A DNA stretch of 64,000 nucleotides from an uncultured bacterium (GTDB lineage Bacteria > Bacillota > Clostridia > Lachnospirales > Lachnospiraceae), in the NCBI GenBank assembly GCA_947175015.1, contig CAMWLE010000007.1, forward strand, positions 1 to 64,000. Direction: 5' to 3'. Below the pieces are notes generated by a model. It was not told the DNA's origin and did no database searches. It saw only the letters and a program-made list of their open reading frames with translations. Every line of letters begins with the position of its first letter. Positions within the stretch are counted from its first letter, which is position 1. The position numbers and the translations under genes were made by a program. This document shows, in pieces, positions 58,505-64,000 of this stretch.

Positions 58505-61480
58505 CTAACGCGCTGTGGTCTGCATAACCGAATGTAGAAATACCTTTGCCACTTGGTACAACTCTGCATTTTCCGTTGGGACATGCTCCCCAGGTCTGAC
58601 AAAATCAGGCATTCCTCCGCCTGCAGGCACCACGGTAATATTCCCCACCATCCAGTTACTTCCTGCTTCTCTTCTAAAGGTATCGGCTATTTCCTGCATT
58701 TTCATTACCTCATTTTGTGCTCCTCCCATGAAAATACCATAAACGGTACCTTTTTCCACATAGAGCCGGGCCTGCATATAGTCATCCTCCGTAGGAGCCA
58801 CTCCCACGGTGACAGTACCCTTTTCGGCACTGTTCCTGTCAATGGTAAGATGCACCTGGGTAACGGTATCTCCTACCTGTAACGGAATGAAGAATTCCTC
58901 CTGCTTTGCCAAAGACGCGGCAACCGTAAGCTGTTTGTGATTCAATTGCATACTGCGGACATCCAGACTGCTCTCCGCCTCTGTAAAAGTGGCATCCTCA
59001 ACAGCTTCCATGGCACTCTTGGCAAATTCCACATAGGTGTCCACAAAATTCTCCCGATCATCCAGAATCTCCCATAACTGACTGCTGTTTGTGATTTCAC
59101 GTCTTGGCGCATCCTGCACCGGCGCAGCCTCCTTGGGCGCTGAAGTTTCGGCAGCCTTTGGCGCGGGCTGATTCTGTGCTCCCTCCGCGGACTTATTTTT
59201 ATTTACACTGTTTTTGCGCTTGTCGCCCTGTTCAAAAATATTCTCGGCCCCCTGGGTCAATGCCTGTGCTGCCATCAGATTGTCCGCACTGGCAGACATT
59301 TCTCCCCTCTGCAGCATTGCCACGCATTCCTTGTCCGCAGTGACAACCGCTTTCCGCATATCCTCCAATTGCACCTTATTATATTCTGCCGTGGCCTTTT
59401 CATTGGATGACACTTTCTGCACTACCTTATTGGCCGTTTTGACAAATGCCTTGGCAATTTGCGAAGAAATACTGTCTCCCTTTTTCGCCTTTTGCATCCT
59501 TTCTGCAGCGGTGCTCAATTCCTCCGTCACTTTCACATCCACTGCCTTCAACCGGCCATTGCGCACTGCAGACAGCAGATTGGAGAACTGAAGCTCTGCC
59601 TGAGCATTCACCAGCGCACCCACTGCCGCGCCATCCGCCCTTTCCAACTGGCGAACCAGTCTGAAAATACCAATATAACTCTCTCGCTCTTCCGGCGTAA
59701 TCTCCGCATTTCTCTCCAATCCATAAAGGAAACGGCTGTAACTCTCAGATTCTTTCTTATATTCCGGCGGAAGCTTCTCAAAATACTCTTCCAACTCTCC
59801 AAAGCTCTTCTCCAGAGGATTTATGCCGTCCCGAATCATCTTCAGTGTTGCCGCAGGAGTCAGTTTCTCCACAACACTCTGTACCAACCTGTCAGCTTCC
59901 TTCACGGCTTCCATATTGGCAAGGGTAATCTCCATCTGGTTATATCCCAGAATCCGGATTGCCCTGCGGTTTTCATCCGTAAGCTCCGCTCCTATACCCT
60001 TTAACAGATTGTCCGTATTGGCAAATGCTTTCTGAATGCTGTCTCCCATATCACTTCTGGGTGAAGTCATCAATGTCTCATAACTCTTCTGCGCCTTTTC
60101 ATAAGCTTCCTGCAATGCCTTGCCGCTCTTATGGAACTCTGCCAGAGATGCCGTATTATGTCCCTGTGCAAAGGGTCCCAATACATCCACAGGCAGCTTA
60201 GGCAGCTCTGCCGTCACGCTATTGGTGGTATGATAATTACGATACTTTGCAACCGCTTCTGCATCCTTGGGGAAGTACCGATTCGCCACCTGACTCTCTG
60301 CCAGCTTCAACGCTTCAATCAACTCTTCCATGGGCGCAGTATCAATGGCAAAGCCTCTCTTCAACAGCTTAACGTTTACCTCCGCTGTCATTCGCAGGCG
60401 GATTTCCTCCAACTGTCTTCTGGCCGTAATATCTCCGACATTTGCCTCCCAGAATTCTTTGCTATGATAATAGTCAGAAATTTCCGCAGCTTTTTCATAC
60501 AGGTTCTCATCTCTTCCTGACACATCTGCATGAATGGGATTCTTACCCTCTGCCACTGCTGCCGCGGCTGCCTGGGCAAAATGCTCTTCCTTCACCGGCA
60601 GCTCAAGATTCTGCAGATCCGCGAGTTTATTCAGGTTCTCCGCTGTCAGGGGCAATCCCTTGTCCAGAAGCCATGCCGCATCCCTATGGCTATCCTCATT
60701 GATTTCCCTGCCGGACTGCTCTATGATCTTATCAATCTGCGCCAAAAGCGCTTCATTTTGTTTGGGAGACTGTCCGCCCGCACTCTGGGCATAATATCCA
60801 TGTACATCCTCGGCATAAAACTTAGGTGCACTGCCGCCCCTGCTGGCGCCGCTGTTCTGTGCCAGGTAGAGGCTGAAAATTTCCGTCTCCATTTCATTAT
60901 CAATCAGATAGCTCTTGGCTCCTTCACTGATGGGCTGCAGTTGTGTATTCATCTCCCACGCCTGTGACACGGCTGTTAGATTTTCCTTCGTCAAAGGTAC
61001 ATTGGCTGCTGTAAAACTATCCGCCACCGCCTGCGCCAATGCCTGGCTTCCCAATGCTGCTGCCAAAGTCTGCATATCCATATCATCCGTATAACCGGCA
61101 ATGTTCTGACCGGAACGCACCAGTTCCGCCTTGATTTTGTCCACAATGGTCACCACATCCTCCGGCTCCATGCTGCCCAGGTCAAAGCCTTCCTCCTGCA
61201 ATTTAGCATAGTCTTCCGCCGTCATGGTATGTGACATAACCGTCATGAAATCCTGCTGCAGGGCAACATCAGCGTTACCTGCTTCCTGCTGAAGTTCAAT
61301 CAGGCTTTTCCCTTTCTCGCCGCCCATACCGGGTACATCCTGTATACCGTTTACCATAGCGGCAAAAGGAACCTGACCCGCTGTGACAACTCCACTGTTA
61401 TGTGAAGTTCTGGATTTGTTTATTTGTTGTTTTTGCTTTTCGGCCTCCGATACCGCCTGCTCCGGAAATGCTACTTTCAA
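58505..61480 (-). CDS. Large DUF6240-like protein, possible FliK-type C-terminal domain (991 aa)
   Basis: A soluble, helix-rich acidic protein with no signal peptide. The first ~50 residues are polar and FliK-like in composition (EAEKQKQQINKSRTSH). A long repetitive helical part (about 60-740) has several ~90-residue modules with the phrase PLTAENLNKLADL or PLTKENLTAVSQA. A Pro/Ala/Lys linker is about 755-800. The C-terminus (about 865-960: FIPLQVGDTVTQVHLTIDRN, then GTVTVGVAPTEDDYMQARLY) resembles the Flg_hook domain of FliK. Position next to flagellin 3 suggests a flagellar role; hook-length control is speculation. The start is TTG at 61480 behind AGGAGA. Confidence 0.7.
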   Translation of the reverse strand: MKVAFPEQAVSEAEKQKQQINKSRTSHNSGVVTAGQVPFAAMVNGIQDVPGMGGEKGKSLIELQQEAGNADVALQQDFMTVMSHTMTAEDYAKLQEEGFDLGSMEPEDVVTIVDKIKAELVRSGQNIAGYTDDMDMQTLAAALGSQALAQAVADSFTAANVPLTKENLTAVSQAWEMNTQLQPISEGAKSYLIDNEMETEIFSLYLAQNSGASRGGSAPKFYAEDVHGYYAQSAGGQSPKQNEALLAQIDKIIEQSGREINEDSHRDAAWLLDKGLPLTAENLNKLADLQNLELPVKEEHFAQAAAAAVAEGKNPIHADVSGRDENLYEKAAEISDYYHSKEFWEANVGDITARRQLEEIRLRMTAEVNVKLLKRGFAIDTAPMEELIEALKLAESQVANRYFPKDAEAVAKYRNYHTTNSVTAELPKLPVDVLGPFAQGHNTASLAEFHKSGKALQEAYEKAQKSYETLMTSPRSDMGDSIQKAFANTDNLLKGIGAELTDENRRAIRILGYNQMEITLANMEAVKEADRLVQSVVEKLTPAATLKMIRDGINPLEKSFGELEEYFEKLPPEYKKESESYSRFLYGLERNAEITPEERESYIGIFRLVRQLERADGAAVGALVNAQAELQFSNLLSAVRNGRLKAVDVKVTEELSTAAERMQKAKKGDSISSQIAKAFVKTANKVVQKVSSNEKATAEYNKVQLEDMRKAVVTADKECVAMLQRGEMSASADNLMAAQALTQGAENIFEQGDKRKNSVNKNKSAEGAQNQPAPKAAETSAPKEAAPVQDAPRREITNSSQLWEILDDRENFVDTYVEFAKSAMEAVEDATFTEAESSLDVRSMQLNHKQLTVAASLAKQEEFFIPLQVGDTVTQVHLTIDRNSAEKGTVTVGVAPTEDDYMQARLYVEKGTVYGIFMGGAQNEVMKMQEIADTFRREAGSNWMVGNITVVPAGGGMPDFVRPGEHVPTENAELYQVAKVFLHSVMQTTAR

Positions 61481-61644
61481 AATGTGTTCTCCTATTCTTG
61501 TTTTTCATTCACCTCTCCAACGACACAACACAGCGATTCATTTCAATCCCTTTTTACTTTCGGATATCATGCCGCACACTTGTGTCTCCTGAACAGGTTA
61601 TTATCGAATGCTTTATTCAACCACCTTCTATTCAGGTACACTAT

Positions 61645-61679
61645 AAAAGGCAGGTGCCCTTTCTGCACCTACCTTTTAT
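61645..61679 (-). terminator. Terminator of glgB
   Basis: AAAAGGTAGGTGC and GCACCTGCCTTTT form a 13-bp stem with one mismatch around AGAAAGG, 50 bp past the glgB stop. T-rich ends on both strands. Confidence 0.85.
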
Positions 61680-61731
61680 TTCGGTAGATTCTTACAAAAC
61701 CTTTACCCCTGCCTTATAATAATCATGAATC

Positions 61732-63729
61732 CTAAAATACAAACACTGTGGCGCCAAATGGAGGCAAATCCAACGTAATAGAATAGTCCTGGTTCTGGCA
61801 AGGCTCCTTTTCCGCAGCAATTTCACTCTCGATCTCATTGCCCCAGCCGCCGAACCTTTCCTCATCGCTGTTTAATAACAGCTTATACTTTTTCTTCTTC
61901 GGCACAGGCACCCTGTACGCTTCCCTCTTGACAGGTGTCATATTCAATACAAACAAAAGATGATTGGCTTCCTTTGAAGATTTTCTCACAAAGGCATAAA
62001 CGCTGTTCTCTGCATCATCCGCATTCATCCACTCGAAGCCATCCCAGCTATCATCTATTTCATAGAGCGCAGGATATTTACGGTAGATCTTCAGCAGCTC
62101 TTTTACATAAGACTGCAATCCCAGATTATTTTTCTCACCCAGCAGGAACCAATCCAACTCCCTTTCCTCGCTCCACTCTCGTTCCTGACCGAAATCCTGC
62201 CCCATAAACAGAAGCTTCTTGCCGCTATGTCCGAACATATAGGTGTAAGCAGTACGCAGGTTGGCATACTTGTCCACCTGATATCCCGGCATCTTATTTA
62301 CCATAGAACATTTTAAATGAACCACCTCATCATGGGACAGGGGCAGAATATATTTCTCATGCTCATTATAACTCATGGCAAAAGTCAGTGCGTAATGATT
62401 TCCTTTTCGGTAGATAGGATCTAATTTCATATATTCACAGAAGTCGTGCATCCATCCCATATTCCACTTAAAGGTAAAGCCGAGACCATCTCCGCCGATT
62501 TCGCTGCTTACATGGGGCCATGCAGTGGACTCCTCTGCCACAGTAATGAAATCAGGATAGGTGCCTCTGACCACGGAATTCATATGTTTAAAGAATTCTA
62601 TGGCATCCAGATTCTCTTTCCCGCCATATTTATTCGGCACCCACTGGCCGTCTCTCCTGCCATAATCCAGATACAACATTGACGCTACGGCGTCCACCCT
62701 GATACCGTCCACGTGAAACTCTCTCAGCCAAAACAGGACATTGGCGATCAGGAAATTCCTTACTTCCAGCTTGGCATAATTAAATACTTTCGTACCCCAG
62801 TCCGGATGCTCTCCAATGCGGGGGTCAGGATGCTCGAAAATACACTGACCGTCAAATTCAGCCAATCCATGTGCATCCGGCGCAAAATGAGCCGGTACCC
62901 AGTCAAGAATCACGCCCACACCTGCCTTGTGCAATTCGTTTATCAGATACATGAAATCCTTCGGGGTGCCGTAGCGGGCGGTGGGTGCATAATATCCTGT
63001 CACCTGATAACCCCAGGAACCGTCATAAGGATGCTCCAAAATGCCCATCAATTCCACATGGGTATACTTCATTTCCTTCAAATATTCTACAATTCTATCC
63101 GCAAACTGACGATAATTATAGAACCCTTCCGTTCCGTCCGGATGTTTCATAAAGGAACCGATATGGCACTCGTAGATTGCCACCGGCTGTTTCTGAATAT
63201 CCATTTCCGCCCGTTCGGTCATCCATTGATCGTCTTCCCATTCAAATCCTTTCATATCAGCGATAATAGAAGCCGTATTGGGTCTGCGCTCCGCATAATT
63301 GGCAAAAGGGTCTGCCTTGTAAATCCTTCTGCCGTCATGGGCAGTAATCAGGAATTTGTACATTTCCCCCGGCCCTATCTCCGGAATAAATAGTCCCCAT
63401 ATTCCCACAGGTCCCAATTTCACCATGGGATGCGCTTCCGTATCCCATGCGTTAAAGCTGCCCACTACATGTACCTGAACCGCGTTGGGTGCCCAGACGC
63501 CAAAATAAACTCCTTTTTTTCCATCCTCCTGGGACACATGTGCTCCCAATTTCTTATAGATGTCATAATGGGTTCCCTGAGAAAACAGATACTGATCTGC
63601 CTCTGAGATAAAAACAGTCTCTATCTCATCTTGTGGCAGCACCTTTTTCTCTGTTTTTTCTTCTTTTTCAGGTTTTTCCGCCTGCTTGCCTGTTTTCGTT
63701 TGTTTGTTCGTTTTTACTTCTTTTGCCAT
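61732..63729 (-). CDS. glgB: 1,4-alpha-glucan branching enzyme GlgB
   Basis: 665 residues, GH13. It forms alpha-1,6 branches in glycogen. A Lys/Glu-rich tail of ~35 residues is followed by the CBM48 domain (about 45-140; FGVWAPNAVQVHVVGSFNAW). In the catalytic barrel, GVILDWVPAHFAPDAHGL is region I. FHVDGIRVDAVASML carries the nucleophile Asp, FITVAEESTAWP the acid Glu and LPLSHDEVVH the third Asp. The C-terminal beta domain is complete. I chose the ATG of MAKEVKTNKQ at 63729. It ends far from other gly genes, so a glycogen operon may lie beyond the window. Confidence 0.96.
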   Translation of the reverse strand: MAKEVKTNKQTKTGKQAEKPEKEEKTEKKVLPQDEIETVFISEADQYLFSQGTHYDIYKKLGAHVSQEDGKKGVYFGVWAPNAVQVHVVGSFNAWDTEAHPMVKLGPVGIWGLFIPEIGPGEMYKFLITAHDGRRIYKADPFANYAERRPNTASIIADMKGFEWEDDQWMTERAEMDIQKQPVAIYECHIGSFMKHPDGTEGFYNYRQFADRIVEYLKEMKYTHVELMGILEHPYDGSWGYQVTGYYAPTARYGTPKDFMYLINELHKAGVGVILDWVPAHFAPDAHGLAEFDGQCIFEHPDPRIGEHPDWGTKVFNYAKLEVRNFLIANVLFWLREFHVDGIRVDAVASMLYLDYGRRDGQWVPNKYGGKENLDAIEFFKHMNSVVRGTYPDFITVAEESTAWPHVSSEIGGDGLGFTFKWNMGWMHDFCEYMKLDPIYRKGNHYALTFAMSYNEHEKYILPLSHDEVVHLKCSMVNKMPGYQVDKYANLRTAYTYMFGHSGKKLLFMGQDFGQEREWSEERELDWFLLGEKNNLGLQSYVKELLKIYRKYPALYEIDDSWDGFEWMNADDAENSVYAFVRKSSKEANHLLFVLNMTPVKREAYRVPVPKKKKYKLLLNSDEERFGGWGNEIESEIAAEKEPCQNQDYSITLDLPPFGATVFVF

Positions 63730-63750
63730 ACTTTTACCGCCTTTCACGAA

Positions 63751-64000
63751 TTAATAAGCAAAATCCTTTTCTGTCAAAATGATCATATCTTCTTCGTCAT
63801 ACCGTTTAGAAAATAGGATATCAAAGAAATGTCCCAGCGTTTTTCTGCATGCATGTCGAATGGCTTCATCTACAATTTTCTTCACCTCCACAACAGTAAC
63901 CACATGGTCAATGGTCTGAAGTTCTTCAATCCTTGTATGCAGAGCCAGCACTCCTAAATTATCTATGGAATACTCCTTTTCCCTTGCGTATCGTTTACCA
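63751..64000 (-). CDS. Partial gene, 3' end only (unknown function)
   Basis: The frame is open to the right edge. The visible ~82 residues contain [40 protein letters not shown] and [20 protein letters not shown], ending DFAY. It looks like a soluble alpha/beta domain; I do not recognise the family. It stops 21 bp before the glgB start and is probably co-transcribed with it. Confidence 0.6.
   Translation of the reverse strand, partial: GKRYAREKEYSIDNLGVLALHTRIEELQTIDHVVTVVEVKKIVDEAIRHACRKTLGHFFDILFSKRYDEEDMIILTEKDFAY

Overview
The window looks like a chromosome segment of a motile, spore-forming, Gram-positive anaerobe of the Lachnospiraceae (Clostridia). Three things support this. Two flagellins have CBir1/A4-Fla2-like ends (MVVQHNLTAMNSNRML and MIVKHNLTAMNSNRML). 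SipL-like and BofA-like sporulation proteins occur. Many genes belong to clostridial families (FliW-CsrA, DUF1934, DUF2508, DUF5702, a secretin-less Tad locus). Most genes lie on the minus strand; exceptions are 19.2-23.7 kb, 32.1-37.3 kb and 56.1-56.6 kb.

Layout. (1) 0-16.9 kb, minus strand: late flagellar region. A perfect-looking sigma-28 promoter (16919-16945) precedes flgM-flgN-flgK2-flgK1-flgL-fliW-csrA. A second one (9158-9185) precedes flaG-fliD-fliS-fliT. Two flagellin genes follow, each with its own sigma-28-like promoter and a long leader, then a glycosyltransferase-TPR gene that may act on flagellin. (2) 17-18.7 kb: an intracellular GH43 enzyme and a divergent ThyX. (3) 19-23.7 kb, plus strand: ispE, a GntR/FCD regulator, a small membrane protein, murI, a DUF1934 protein and an unnamed conserved protein. 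(4) 23.9-30.4 kb, minus strand: SipL-like SPOCS/LysM protein, pyrC-pyrK-pyrD, and an ABC-F protein. (5) 30.5-37.3 kb: accessory region with an orphan promoter, a truncated endonuclease/exonuclease/phosphatase gene, and an AraC - sugar symporter - GH2 cassette ending near tRNA-Ser(GCU). (6) 38-44.6 kb, minus strand: leuS, a two-subunit class I fumarase, HIT, a flavodoxin-SCP2 fusion and a rhomboid protease. (7) 44.7-55.5 kb, minus strand: a Tad/Flp-type pilus or secretion operon with two prepilin peptidases. (8) 55.7-61.5 kb: bofA, a DUF2508 gene, and a second flagellin locus (third flagellin, its own FliS-like chaperone, a 991-residue protein). (9) 61.7-64 kb: glgB and the end of another gene.

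How the parts work together. FliW and CsrA sit in the same operon as the hook-junction proteins, and both tandem flagellin leaders carry hairpins that present GGA. This is the expected layout of the FliW-CsrA-flagellin control circuit. The first flagellin leader also holds two hairpins whose loops are complementary over 7 nt, a candidate kissing-loop RNA. A dispersed, palindrome-rich repeat family is scattered through the flagellar and Tad operons. In two unrelated genes (flgK1 and the Flp pilin) a 27-bp piece of it supplies the stop codon at exactly the same position.
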